A stretch of DNA of 64,000 nt from Marivita sp. GX14005 (lineage in GTDB: Bacteria; Pseudomonadota; Alphaproteobacteria; Rhodobacterales; Rhodobacteraceae). The notes beneath the pieces are model-generated. The model was given only the letters and a program-made list of their open reading frames with translations, was not told the origin of the DNA and did no database searches. How positions within the stretch are numbered: the first letter of the stretch is position 1; each line of letters begins with the position of its first letter. The DNA is taken from positions 310,001 to 374,000 of the forward strand of contig NZ_JAMCCQ010000002.1 in assembly GCF_023370775.1 (NCBI RefSeq). Direction: 5' to 3'. Positions 37,584 through 46,966 of the stretch are shown piece by piece. The position numbers and the translations under genes were made by a program.

Positions 37584-38675
37584 GTGAAGACAATCAATTA
37601 CGGCATCATCGGCTGCGGCATGATGGGGCAGGAGCATTTGCGCAATATCGCGCTTCTCGATGGTGCGCGGGCGGCGGCGATTTTCGAACCGAACGAGGCG
37701 ATGGCGGCGGCTGCGCTGGCGATCGCCCCGTCGGCGGAACTGTGCGGCTCGCTCGATGCGCTTCTGGGGCGCGAGGATCTCGATTGCCTGTTGGTCGCCA
37801 GCCCGAACCATTGTCATGTCGACGCGTTGGAGCGGATCGCGGCAACACGGCCGCTGCCGCTTTTGATGGAAAAACCGCTTTATACCGATTCCGCCGATCT
37901 CGCGCGGGTCGAGGCCGTCGCGGCGCGTTATCCAGCCCCGATCTGGGTCGCGATGGAATATCGCTACATGCCGCCGATCCAGACCTTTTTGCACGAGGTG
38001 CAGCGCGTCACCGGTGGGGTGACGATGCTGAGCATCCGCGAGCATCGCTTTCCGTTCCTGAACAAGGTCGGTGACTGGAACCGCTTCAACCGCACCACCG
38101 GGGGAACCCTGGTCGAGAAATGTTGCCATTTTTTCGATCTCATGCGTCTGATCCTCGGCTCGGATCCGGTGCGCATCTCCGCCAGCGCCGGCCAGATGGT
38201 GAATCATCTGGACGAGCGATATGGCGGCCGTGTGCCGGATGTGTGGGACAGCGGCTATGTCACCGTCGATTTCGCCAGCGGCGCGCGCGCGATGCTGGAG
38301 CTGTGCATGTATGCCGAAGGCGCACGCTTCCAGGAGGAGATCAGCGCCGTGGGGCCGAACGGCAAGCTCGAAGTGTTCGTGCCGGGGCCGGGCCGGTTCT
38401 GGCCGGCGGAGCTTGGTGATGCGCCGGTCGCGCAGGTGGTGGCGAGCCCGCGCGCGCCGAAAGGACCGCGAGCGGTGAATATCCCGGTGGAAGAGACCAT
38501 TCTGGACGCCGGAGACCACAACGGATCGACCTATTTTCAACATGCCCGCTTCATCGATCTGCTGCGCCGGGGCGGGGTGCCGGAGGTCGGTTGGGCGGAT
38601 GGCGCATGGGCGGTTCGGATGGGGCTCGCCGCGCAGGAGGCGGCGCGGAGCCATCGGGTGATGGCCACATTTTGA
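37584..38675 (+). CDS. Gfo/Idh/MocA-fold enzyme, candidate NAD-dependent sulfoquinovosidase
   Basis: A protein of about 363 residues: Rossmann motif YGIIGCGMMGQEH, LLMEKPLYT, then GGTLVEKCCHFFDLM, where the Lys and His take the place of the usual catalytic residues of the fold. Members oxidise sugars, and some (GH109, GH188) use NAD to cleave glycosides. Next to an SsuD/AKR/flavin reductase set, a GH188-like role releasing sulfoquinovose from its glycosides is attractive, but a plain sugar dehydrogenase remains possible. GTG 37584 starts at the Rossmann strand; ATG 37554 is an alternative. Confidence 0.85.
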   Translation: MKTINYGIIGCGMMGQEHLRNIALLDGARAAAIFEPNEAMAAAALAIAPSAELCGSLDALLGREDLDCLLVASPNHCHVDALERIAATRPLPLLMEKPLYTDSADLARVEAVAARYPAPIWVAMEYRYMPPIQTFLHEVQRVTGGVTMLSIREHRFPFLNKVGDWNRFNRTTGGTLVEKCCHFFDLMRLILGSDPVRISASAGQMVNHLDERYGGRVPDVWDSGYVTVDFASGARAMLELCMYAEGARFQEEISAVGPNGKLEVFVPGPGRFWPAELGDAPVAQVVASPRAPKGPRAVNIPVEETILDAGDHNGSTYFQHARFIDLLRRGGVPEVGWADGAWAVRMGLAAQEAARSHRVMATF

Positions 38676-38843
38676 ACACATTTCGACCGTAATTTTCTCG
38701 CAACACTTTGCCGTTGCATAAGAAAAACCCCGGCTGACATTATATTCGTTCTTTGAGCCACAGGTTTTTTGCGCTACGTCAAAATCAGAACAAAAATAAG
38801 CCGAACCCGAAAACGGGCGGCCTTGAGGTAAAGCGGTGTTGTT

Positions 38844-41800
38844 ATGAATGCGATTGATTTCGTTGCCCGTACCCCTGCGGGTGCGACCGAGCGCGGTGTT
38901 GTCGGGGAAAGCGGACAGGCTCTTCTGATCGACGCCGGGGGTGGGCGTCAGGTGTCCCTCAACCTTCATCGAAACGATCTGCGCGGCTACGACCGCGCGG
39001 GAAACGATCTGCAGATCACGCTGGCCGATGGGCGCGTGATCGTGCTGGAGGATTATTTCGGCGCCGAAGGGTCGGGCCGCCTGTTCCTCAGCACGGACGG
39101 TGTTCTGCACGAGGTCAGTTTCGCGCAGGGCGATGGCGGTGCGCTGTTCGCGCAATATGGCGAGGTAGCGAGTTGGGGCAAGTGGAGCCCCGACGATGCG
39201 CTGATCTTCTTTGACCGGCCCGAGGTGGTTGCGGCCGATATGGTCGCGGCCGAGGAGGAGGGTGGCGTGTCCATGCTGGCAGCCGGTTTGCTGGCCGGCG
39301 GCGGGTTGCTCCCGGTGCTCGGCGCGGGCGCCGCTGTGGCGACCGGCGCGGCGGTGATGGGCGGCAATGGCGACGGCGACGACGATGGCGGCAAGCTGGT
39401 CGACTCGGGCGGCGAAGCGGGCGGTCCGATCACTCCGACGGTGAATGACGGCGAGGTGAAGATCGGCGGCGACGATCTGACCGACGAGGACCGCACCGTT
39501 CTGGTGAGCGGCACCGCCAATCCCGGCGATACGATCACCGTGGTAATCGGCGACAAGACGCAGACAACCACGACCGGCGATGACGGAACATGGGAGGTGA
39601 TCTTCACCGGCCCCGATTTCCCGGCCGATGGCAGCTACACCGCCGATGTGACGGTGACCGGAGAGGTGGACACGACATTGACGGGTCCCACGGTCATCAT
39701 CGACACCACGCCGCCGCCCGTCGCCATCACCAGCGGCACGATGGCGAGCGGAGAGATCATCACCGACAGCGAATTCGACGGCGGCGCGACCGTGACCGGC
39801 ACCACCGAACCGGGCGCCTCTGTCGCGCTGGTCGCTGGCGGTGTGAGCCACGGCGCCGATGTCGATGCGCAGGGCAACTGGAGCGTCACGCTGACAAGCT
39901 CGACTTTCGAGCGGGGCGAATACGTCGCCGATATCAAGGTCGTGGCGACCGACAGTTTCAACAATTCCACGACGATTACCGATGGCATCCAGATCGACAC
40001 CGTGTCCGGCGTGACCATCGATGCCGCCATGATCGAGACCGATGGCGTCATCAATGACGAGGAACGCGCCGATGGTGTGCAGATCACCGGCACCACCGAT
40101 CCCGGCTCGGATGTTTCGGTCGAGATGAACGGCTATACGCGCGCGGCCAATGTCGATGCGCAGGGCAACTGGAGCGTCACGTTCGCGGCAACGGAAATTC
40201 CCGTGGGCGAGCAGATGCTGACGATCAACGCGACCGCGACCGATGCGGTCGGCAATGTCAGCGAAGCGGCGGGCGATGTGCGACTCGATACATGGGTGCG
40301 CAATTTCGACATCACCAGCGAAGCGGGCGGCGCGGATGGCGTCGTCAATGGCGAGGAAGCGGAGCAGGGCCTGAGCGTCACCGGCACGACAGAGCCGGGC
40401 GCAAATGTCACGATCAGCCTCGGCGGCGTTTCCCGCCCCGGAACCGTCGATGCGCAAGGCAACTGGAGCGTGACCTTCCTGCCGGGCGAATTGCCGGGCG
40501 GCGAGCAGAGCGCGATCCTCACGGCAAGCTCGACCGATCCGGCGGGCAATACCGTGACCGAGACCCGCAACGTGGTGTTCGACACCGACGCGGGCCTTCT
40601 GACGATCAGCCCCGAACCGGTCGAGGGCGATGATATCGTCAACCAAGTCGAAGCCTCCGATGGCGTGACACTGACCGGCACATCGACGCCGCATCAGATG
40701 GTTGATGTGGCGCTCGATGGCGTGACCAAGACGGTCCAGACCGATGCGTTCGGGCTCTGGTCCGCGTCCTATGGGGCGGGCGAAGTGCGCCCCGGTGAAC
40801 ATGAGGCGCAGATCACCGCCTATACCGTCGATGCCGCCGGCAACGAACTAACGCGCACCGACAGCGTGATGGTCGATACCATCGTGCGCAATTTCGCGGT
40901 CAGCAGCGCGCCTGTCACCACCGATAACGTCGTGAACGGGGCCGAACATGCCGCCGGCGTGACGCTCAGCGGCACGACCGAGCCGGGCGGCTCGGTCACC
41001 GTGGCTGTCGAGGGGATCACGCGGATCGCCACTGTCGATGCGCAGGGCAACTGGAGCGTCAGTTTCTCGCCTGTCGATCTGCCGACCGGCACCTACAGCA
41101 CCACGGCGCAGATCAGCACCGAGGATGCCGCCGGAAATACCGCGACGACAACCAAGATGTTCCGTGTTGATACCGAGGTTGCGCCGCTCACCTCGACAAC
41201 CACTCCCGGCGGCGCCGATGGTGTTGTAAACGCGGCCGAAGCCAAGCAGGGCTTTACCCTGACCGGCGATGTGGAGCCGGGCTCGAGCGTCACGGTCACG
41301 ATCGACGGTCAGACGATGACAGCGCAGGTCGCGGTCAGCGGCGCTTGGTCCGTGGCCGTTCCTGCGAGCATGATCCCGGCGGCCGATGGGGATACGGTCT
41401 CCATCGGGATTTCCGCCACGGATCGGGCGGGCAATACTGAATCCATCACGCAGGAGATGGTCGTCGATACCATCGCCCCGGATGCGCCGGACATGACCTC
41501 GATCACCCGTGACGATAGCGAGCAGGTGCGCGGTCTGACTCTGGAAACGACGGAGCATGACGTCGCGATCAGCCGCGTGACGGGGAGCGGCGGGCATCAG
41601 CCGGTGGAAGTGACCGAATACGTTCAGGGCGATGAGACGCAGTATAGTTTCAATCAGAACGTCCCGGACGGCTCGCATCTTGTCGTCACGCAGACCGATG
41701 CGGCGGGCAACACGTCCGGCACCTATATCTTCGTCGATGATCCGGCCTCGACGCAGAACGGCGTGACCGTGATCGGCAATCAGGGCGCGAACGAGATCAA

Positions 41801-42038
41801 GTCCATCGATCTCGAATTCGCCGACAACGCATCGCTTACCCTGACCGAAGCACAGGTTCTGGCCCTGTCGGGAGACACGAACGAAGTGCAGGTGCATGGC
41901 AACGCGAACGATTCCGTAACCCTTGCGGGCGCCACAAAAAGCGGCGCGCGCACCGAGAACGGAACGACATTCAACGTCTACGATCTGGGCGATGCCACCG
42001 TGCTGATCGACGAAGATATCGGAAACGTCACGATCTGA
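38844..42038 (+). CDS. BapA-like repetitive adhesin, type I secretion substrate
   Basis: A 1064-residue protein. Residues 1-130 form a BapA/LapF prefix-like domain, followed by a hydrophobic Ala/Gly segment (about 140-172) and an acidic Gly/Asp stretch. Then come about seven Ig-like repeats (about 200-890) with motifs such as TGTTEPG and VDAQGNWSV, and a distinct C-terminus (about 900-1064). No Sec signal peptide is visible. GAGG lies upstream of the ATG. The next three genes encode a type I secretion system, so it is probably exported to the surface for attachment or biofilm formation. Confidence 0.87.
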   Translation: MNAIDFVARTPAGATERGVVGESGQALLIDAGGGRQVSLNLHRNDLRGYDRAGNDLQITLADGRVIVLEDYFGAEGSGRLFLSTDGVLHEVSFAQGDGGALFAQYGEVASWGKWSPDDALIFFDRPEVVAADMVAAEEEGGVSMLAAGLLAGGGLLPVLGAGAAVATGAAVMGGNGDGDDDGGKLVDSGGEAGGPITPTVNDGEVKIGGDDLTDEDRTVLVSGTANPGDTITVVIGDKTQTTTTGDDGTWEVIFTGPDFPADGSYTADVTVTGEVDTTLTGPTVIIDTTPPPVAITSGTMASGEIITDSEFDGGATVTGTTEPGASVALVAGGVSHGADVDAQGNWSVTLTSSTFERGEYVADIKVVATDSFNNSTTITDGIQIDTVSGVTIDAAMIETDGVINDEERADGVQITGTTDPGSDVSVEMNGYTRAANVDAQGNWSVTFAATEIPVGEQMLTINATATDAVGNVSEAAGDVRLDTWVRNFDITSEAGGADGVVNGEEAEQGLSVTGTTEPGANVTISLGGVSRPGTVDAQGNWSVTFLPGELPGGEQSAILTASSTDPAGNTVTETRNVVFDTDAGLLTISPEPVEGDDIVNQVEASDGVTLTGTSTPHQMVDVALDGVTKTVQTDAFGLWSASYGAGEVRPGEHEAQITAYTVDAAGNELTRTDSVMVDTIVRNFAVSSAPVTTDNVVNGAEHAAGVTLSGTTEPGGSVTVAVEGITRIATVDAQGNWSVSFSPVDLPTGTYSTTAQISTEDAAGNTATTTKMFRVDTEVAPLTSTTTPGGADGVVNAAEAKQGFTLTGDVEPGSSVTVTIDGQTMTAQVAVSGAWSVAVPASMIPAADGDTVSIGISATDRAGNTESITQEMVVDTIAPDAPDMTSITRDDSEQVRGLTLETTEHDVAISRVTGSGGHQPVEVTEYVQGDETQYSFNQNVPDGSHLVVTQTDAAGNTSGTYIFVDDPASTQNGVTVIGNQGANEIKSIDLEFADNASLTLTEAQVLALSGDTNEVQVHGNANDSVTLAGATKSGARTENGTTFNVYDLGDATVLIDEDIGNVTI
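39861..41345 (+). repeat. tandem ~294-base coding repeats (Ig-like domains)
   Basis: A nearly identical stretch encoding VDAQGNWSV recurs at 39861, 40152, 40446 and 41034. Degenerate copies near 40740 (TDAFGLWSA) and 41327 (VAVSGAWSV) fill the gaps. The period is about 294 bases (98 residues). The DNA similarity makes copy-number change by recombination likely. Confidence 0.8.
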
Positions 42039-42123
42039 CGCGAAGGACCGATCGTTCGGACCGGCAAGACGCGCGGTCCGGGCCCCGACACAAGACAAGG
42101 TTTTACGCGGGGGCTCAGGGAAG

Positions 42124-43440
42124 ATGAGGCAGAGCAGAAGAGCCATCGCTGGCGCATTGCTTGCGGCGACCGCCTTGTCGGGATGCCTGAAGGACGTTCG
42201 AGACGGAGATGCCGTCTCGCGTTTCCTGAACGTCCTGCCGGGCGCGGAAGGCCCGCGCGTGCCGCCCGCCACCGACAGGCAGGCCGCGGTCTCGCCAGTC
42301 ATCCTCGATCTCTCGGCGCGGCAAAGCGTTCTTGAACCGGGCACCCCCTATGCCGAGGTTGCCGCCGGTGTGCTGGCCGCCGATGCGCGGGTGGCCGAGG
42401 CGGAGCTGCAGGTCGCCCAGCTTCGCGCCGAGGCCGCGTCGCGTAACTGGCTGCCGACCCTTTCGCCGCGCGTGTCGCTGACCTCGCTGGGCGATCTCGT
42501 CGCCGACCTGGTGCTCAATCAGGTGCTGTTCGACAATGGACGCAAGAAGGCCGAGCGGGACCTTGCGAAAGCCGATGTCGAACTGGCCGCTGTCGCTTTG
42601 TCGGAAAGCAGCAATTCGCGGGTGCATGAGGGGCTGAGCCTCTACCTGCAGGCCGAAGAAGGCCGCGCGGCAAGCCGGCTTTACGCGCAGGCGCTCGACG
42701 AGATGGCGCGGTTCGAATGGGTCATGCAGGAGCGCGTAAGGGGCGGGGTGTCGGATCTGTCGGATCTCAGCGTGGTGCGGCAGAAGCTTGCCAATCTGCG
42801 CGCGCGGCATGCGGCGGCAGAGGAAAAGACGGTTCGGGCAGTGGCGGAGCTGGAGGCGATGGCGTCCGTGCCGCTCGGGGATCTGCGCGGGCTTGGAGAT
42901 CTGCGCCAGGTAACCCAGGTTGAGCCGCCCGAGGTCCTGCGCGTCATGGTCGAACGCGACCGGCAGCTGGCGAAGGCGCGCATTGCGCGGGCGCAACATC
43001 TGCCCGGTCTGTCCTTGGGCGGGAGCGCACGTGGCGGCGCCGATAGCGTCACGCTGACGGGCAGCAGCGACACGCCGCTCGGTTTCGGCACGGGCGCTGC
43101 GCTCCGTGCCGCCGAGGCGGGCAAGCTGACCGCTGATCGCAAGGTCACCGAAGCGCGCGATCTGGCCCGCCGCGCCATCGAGGCCGACGCACGTGAGCAG
43201 GCCGCGCTGGCCCGGCAAGCGGAGGAAGCCGCGCTGCTGACCCGGCAGGCGAAGGAAAACCTCGATCTCTTCCGCCTGCAATACGAATCCGGCACGCGGC
43301 AGGTCATGGATGTGGTCGGAGTTTACGAAACCTTCCTGCGAGCGTTGGAGAAGGAACTCGATCTGAAATACCGCGCCGCACGGGCAAGGCTCGACGCGGC
43401 GAAGCGGCTGGGCGTTCTGGCCGATGGGGCGCGGATTTGA
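42124..43440 (+). CDS. TolC-family outer membrane lipoprotein of type I secretion
   Basis: A 438-residue outer membrane efflux protein with a lipobox (ATALSGCLKD) and long helical heptads (AEAELQVAQLRAEAASR; ATDRK-like ADRKVTEARDLARRAIEADAREQ) typical of the TolC tunnel. It is the outer duct for the adhesin encoded upstream. AGGGAAG precedes the ATG. It overlaps the ABC transporter gene by four bases. Confidence 0.9.
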   Translation: MRQSRRAIAGALLAATALSGCLKDVRDGDAVSRFLNVLPGAEGPRVPPATDRQAAVSPVILDLSARQSVLEPGTPYAEVAAGVLAADARVAEAELQVAQLRAEAASRNWLPTLSPRVSLTSLGDLVADLVLNQVLFDNGRKKAERDLAKADVELAAVALSESSNSRVHEGLSLYLQAEEGRAASRLYAQALDEMARFEWVMQERVRGGVSDLSDLSVVRQKLANLRARHAAAEEKTVRAVAELEAMASVPLGDLRGLGDLRQVTQVEPPEVLRVMVERDRQLAKARIARAQHLPGLSLGGSARGGADSVTLTGSSDTPLGFGTGAALRAAEAGKLTADRKVTEARDLARRAIEADAREQAALARQAEEAALLTRQAKENLDLFRLQYESGTRQVMDVVGVYETFLRALEKELDLKYRAARARLDAAKRLGVLADGARI

Positions 43441-45656
43441 GCGGGCTGTCGAATATCAGGCTCGTCGGCGGGCCAGCGGGCAATGCCGTGCTGCGCATGG
43501 CCCCGGAGAGCCGCGCGGCCGCGAACGAGCCGGGCCGCGCGCCGCGCCATTCGGACCGCATCCGCGCGCGCACCGAATTGATCCGCGCTTATGCGGGCCG
43601 GCTCGGCCTTCCCACCGCCGCCGCCGATATTCAGGACGCGATGAGCCGGCATCCCGGCACAGACGGCGCTGTCGGCGAAGCGGCGCTTCTGGCAGGTGTG
43701 AAAGCGGCCGGGATGCTCGCGCAGAGCCGCCATGGCGCGCATCTGACGCCGGACCAATGGCCGGCCATCGCACTGATGACGAATGGCCAGGCGGTGCTGG
43801 TCCTGTCACAGGACCGCATGACGCTCACCATCTGGGACGAAACGGCCCCGGACCGAACCGAACGGGTAGAGGCATCGGAGTTCGCGCCGTTTTTCAGCGG
43901 TGTGCTGATCCGGGGCGAGGCACCTGTCGAAACGCTGGTTGGACTGCACGCCGAAAAGGGTGATGATCCGCACTGGTTCTGGGGCAGTTTCGCGCAATAT
44001 GGGCGCCAGTTCGGCGAGGTCGCTCTGGGATCGTTGGTCGCCAACCTGCTCGCGGTGGCCGTCGCGCTTTTCTCGCTGCAGGTCTATGACCGCGTGATCC
44101 CGCATCAATCGACGGCCACGCTCTGGGTGCTGGCGATCGGGGCGGGAATGGCGATCGTTCTGGAAGGGTTCCTGAAAGTCGCGCGGTCCAGCTTGCTCGA
44201 TGGCGCGGGGCGGCAGATCGAAACCGGCGTGCAGAAGACGCTTTTAAACCGGATCCTCGGGATGCGCTCCGACACTCCGGGCCGCGCGCCCTCGCAGCTT
44301 TTCGCCGCCATGCGCGAATTCGCCTCTGTGCGCGAGTTCTTCACCGCATCGACCATCGGCGCTTTGGCCGATATCCCGTTCATTCTGCTGTTCCTCTTGC
44401 TCGTGTGGTCCATCGCGGGCAGCGTTGTCTGGGTTCTGATCGCGGGCGCGCTGCTGATGGTCGTGCCGGGCTTCCTGCTTCAAAAGCGAATGATTCGCAT
44501 CACGCAAGCGATGCAGGGCGCCTCGACCCGGCAATCGCGCCTGCTCAACGAAGCCGTGAGCGAGCTCGACACGATCAAGACGCAGCGCGCCGAGGACCGT
44601 TTCGCCCGGCAATGGGAAGAGTTGACGAGCGTTCAGTCGCTCAAATCCTCCGAACAGCGCCGCCTTGCAGCTGCGCTGACATTCTGGAGCCAGGGCGTGC
44701 AGCAGGCCACTTATGTCGCCGCCGTCATTGCGGGCACCTATCTGGTGTTCGCCGGCGAATTCACCGTCGGCTCGATCATCGCCGTGGGCATCCTGACCTC
44801 GCGCACGCTTGCGCCTCTGACCCAGCTTTCGGGCATCATGGCGCGTTGGGGCAACGTCCGGGCCGCGCTCGATGCGCTGGGCGGGGTGGCGGAACTTCCG
44901 CAGGATCGCAGCGACGGCCGCAAATACCTGCGCCGCGACCGGCTGAACGGGCGGTTCGAGCTGCGCGAAGTGGCGTTTCGCTATGACAAGGAAAGCGTAG
45001 CGGTTCTCGATATCCCCGGCCTTGCGATCCAGCCCGGCCAGACGCTCGCCATCCTCGGTGCGAACGGGTCGGGCAAATCCACCCTGCTCAAGCTTCTCGC
45101 CGGGCTTTATGGGCCGACTTCCGGAACGATCCTGATCGACGGCACGGACATGAGCCAGATCGACATGCGCGATCTGCGCCGCTCCATCGGCTATCTCGGT
45201 CAGGACGTCCGGCTGTTCCATGGCAGCCTGCGCGACAATCTGAACCTCAACATGCTGGAGCGCGATGACGACCGGCTTCTGGCCGCGCTGGATTTTGCCG
45301 GGCTCGGCCCGTTCCTGCGCGGCCATCCGCAAGGGCTTGACCTGGAGATCCGCGATGGCGGGGAGGGGCTTTCTGTCGGGCAGCGCCAATCCATCGGCTG
45401 GGCGCGCCTCTGGCTTCAGGATCCGGCGATTTGCCTGCTCGATGAGCCGACCGCGGCGCTGGACCAGACCTTGGAGAAAACGCTGATATCGCGGCTCGAA
45501 ACCTGGCTTGAGGGCCGGACTGCGGTAATCGCGACGCACCGGGTGCCGATCCTTTCGCTGGCAAGTCGGACCAGCGTGCTGGCCAATGGCCGCCTCGTCG
45601 TGGACGGGCCGCGCGACCGGGTGCTCGACCATCTGCGCACGGCGCAGGGAACTTGA
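43437..45656 (+). CDS. type I secretion ABC transporter (LapB-like, degenerate peptidase domain)
   Basis: About 739 residues. An N-terminal C39-like domain (about 30-180) lacks the catalytic Cys, as in LapB-type exporters; then membrane helices (about 190-460) and the ATPase domain with Walker A GANGSGKSTLL and Walker B ICLLDEPTAALD. The signature is LSVGQRQ instead of LSGGQRQ. The listed start is TTG overlapping the tolC stop; an ATG at 43497 is possible. It powers export of the adhesin with the TolC and HlyD partners. Confidence 0.92.
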   Translation: MSGLSNIRLVGGPAGNAVLRMAPESRAAANEPGRAPRHSDRIRARTELIRAYAGRLGLPTAAADIQDAMSRHPGTDGAVGEAALLAGVKAAGMLAQSRHGAHLTPDQWPAIALMTNGQAVLVLSQDRMTLTIWDETAPDRTERVEASEFAPFFSGVLIRGEAPVETLVGLHAEKGDDPHWFWGSFAQYGRQFGEVALGSLVANLLAVAVALFSLQVYDRVIPHQSTATLWVLAIGAGMAIVLEGFLKVARSSLLDGAGRQIETGVQKTLLNRILGMRSDTPGRAPSQLFAAMREFASVREFFTASTIGALADIPFILLFLLLVWSIAGSVVWVLIAGALLMVVPGFLLQKRMIRITQAMQGASTRQSRLLNEAVSELDTIKTQRAEDRFARQWEELTSVQSLKSSEQRRLAAALTFWSQGVQQATYVAAVIAGTYLVFAGEFTVGSIIAVGILTSRTLAPLTQLSGIMARWGNVRAALDALGGVAELPQDRSDGRKYLRRDRLNGRFELREVAFRYDKESVAVLDIPGLAIQPGQTLAILGANGSGKSTLLKLLAGLYGPTSGTILIDGTDMSQIDMRDLRRSIGYLGQDVRLFHGSLRDNLNLNMLERDDDRLLAALDFAGLGPFLRGHPQGLDLEIRDGGEGLSVGQRQSIGWARLWLQDPAICLLDEPTAALDQTLEKTLISRLETWLEGRTAVIATHRVPILSLASRTSVLANGRLVVDGPRDRVLDHLRTAQGT

Positions 45657-45660
45657 GCCG

Positions 45661-46842
45661 ATGACGCTGAGCACGACCGACCTTTCCGCCCAACTCGGTC
45701 GCCGACTGCGCGGCCCGTCGCTGGTGATCTGGCTGTCGGCCGCGGCGCTGTGGCTCTTCGTCATCTGGGCGGCCTATGCCTGGATCGACGAGATCGTGCG
45801 CGCCGAAGGCGAGTTCATCTCGACGTCGCGGCCTCAAAGCATCCAGAACCTCGAAGGGGGTATCCTGGCCGAATTGCTTGTCCGGGAGGGCGACGAGGTC
45901 AAGAAGGGCGACATCCTCGCCCGGCTCTACGGCACGCAATTCGAATCCTCCGTAGGCGATCTCGAGGACCAGATCACCGCGCTGGAGATCCGCCGGCTGC
46001 GGATCGAGGCCGAAATGGCCGGACTGGTCGAGTTCGTCATCCCGCCGCATCTGGCGCAGCGCAGCCCGGAAATGGCGGCGTCCGAAAAGGCGCTTCTGGC
46101 AGCGCGACAGCTCGATTTCGAGGCGCGGCGCGACGGCGCGCGCCGCGTTCTGGAGCAGGCGACCGAGGAAAAGCGGCTTTTGGAGGACCTTCTGACCAAA
46201 AAGGTCGTCGCGCTGATCGAGGTGACCCGCGCGCGAAAGGCCCATGCCGATGCCCGCATCAAGCTGGACGAGATCGTGACCCAGGCCGAGCTACAGCGCG
46301 CGCAAGCCTATTCCGAGACATTGAAGGAACTCGCCACGCTGAAGCAAAACCTGCGCGCCTCCCGCGACCAGTTGAACCGGACGGTGTTGACCAGCCCGAT
46401 GCACGGGATCGTCAACAAGCTGGGCGTGACGACGATCGGCGGCGTCGTGCGGCCGGGCGAGGAGATCCTGCAGATCATCCCGCAGGACGAGGAGCTTTTC
46501 GTCGAGGCCCAGGCGGCCCCGCGAGATATCGGCGGGCTGCGCCCGGCGCAGGCGGCGACGATCAAACTGTCGGCCTATGATTACACGATCTACGGATCGT
46601 TGAGGGGCCATGTCGACGTGATCTCCGCCGACAGCTTCAAGGATCCCCGCCGCCCCGAGGCGCCGGCGCATTACAAGGTCACCGTCCAGATTGATCCGAC
46701 TTCGATCACCGAGCGGCAGCGCAGCCTCGACCTTCGCCCCGGCATGCAGGCGACGGTCGAGTTTCACACTGGAGAAAAGACGGTGCTGCAATACCTGCTC
46801 AAGCCGCTCTACAAGTCCCGCGAAGCCCTGCGCGAGCCATAG
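45661..46842 (+). CDS. HlyD-family periplasmic adaptor of type I secretion
   Basis: A 393-residue membrane fusion protein with one N-terminal helix (LVIWLSAAALWLFVIWAAYAW), a lipoyl-type segment (SIQNLEGGILAELLVREGDEVKKGD), long coiled coils (about 90-230) and the family motif LTSPMHGIVNKL. It bridges the ABC exporter and the TolC duct. ATG 45661 is four bases after the exporter stop; longer frames lie inside the previous gene. Confidence 0.93.
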   Translation: MTLSTTDLSAQLGRRLRGPSLVIWLSAAALWLFVIWAAYAWIDEIVRAEGEFISTSRPQSIQNLEGGILAELLVREGDEVKKGDILARLYGTQFESSVGDLEDQITALEIRRLRIEAEMAGLVEFVIPPHLAQRSPEMAASEKALLAARQLDFEARRDGARRVLEQATEEKRLLEDLLTKKVVALIEVTRARKAHADARIKLDEIVTQAELQRAQAYSETLKELATLKQNLRASRDQLNRTVLTSPMHGIVNKLGVTTIGGVVRPGEEILQIIPQDEELFVEAQAAPRDIGGLRPAQAATIKLSAYDYTIYGSLRGHVDVISADSFKDPRRPEAPAHYKVTVQIDPTSITERQRSLDLRPGMQATVEFHTGEKTVLQYLLKPLYKSREALREP

Positions 46843-46966
46843 ACGTGGAAACGTGCGCGATCCCCGTCGCGAGCCTCTTCACCGGGTTGCCGAGCATTCG
46901 GAAATAGAAGAGGCGGGGGCGGCGTTTGCGGATGAACAGGTTTTGCCATCGTCCAAGGGCGGCAGG

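Noticed and set aside
37566-40802. A 1078-codon minus-strand open frame across the Gfo/Idh gene and adhesin
   Set aside because: No family motifs, spans two real genes and their intergenic region, and results from high GC and repetitive coding sequence.
39861-41345. CRISPR-like periodicity in the adhesin
   Set aside because: The repeat unit is about 294 bases and in-frame coding with Ig-like protein repeats; no short repeat-spacer pattern and no cas genes.
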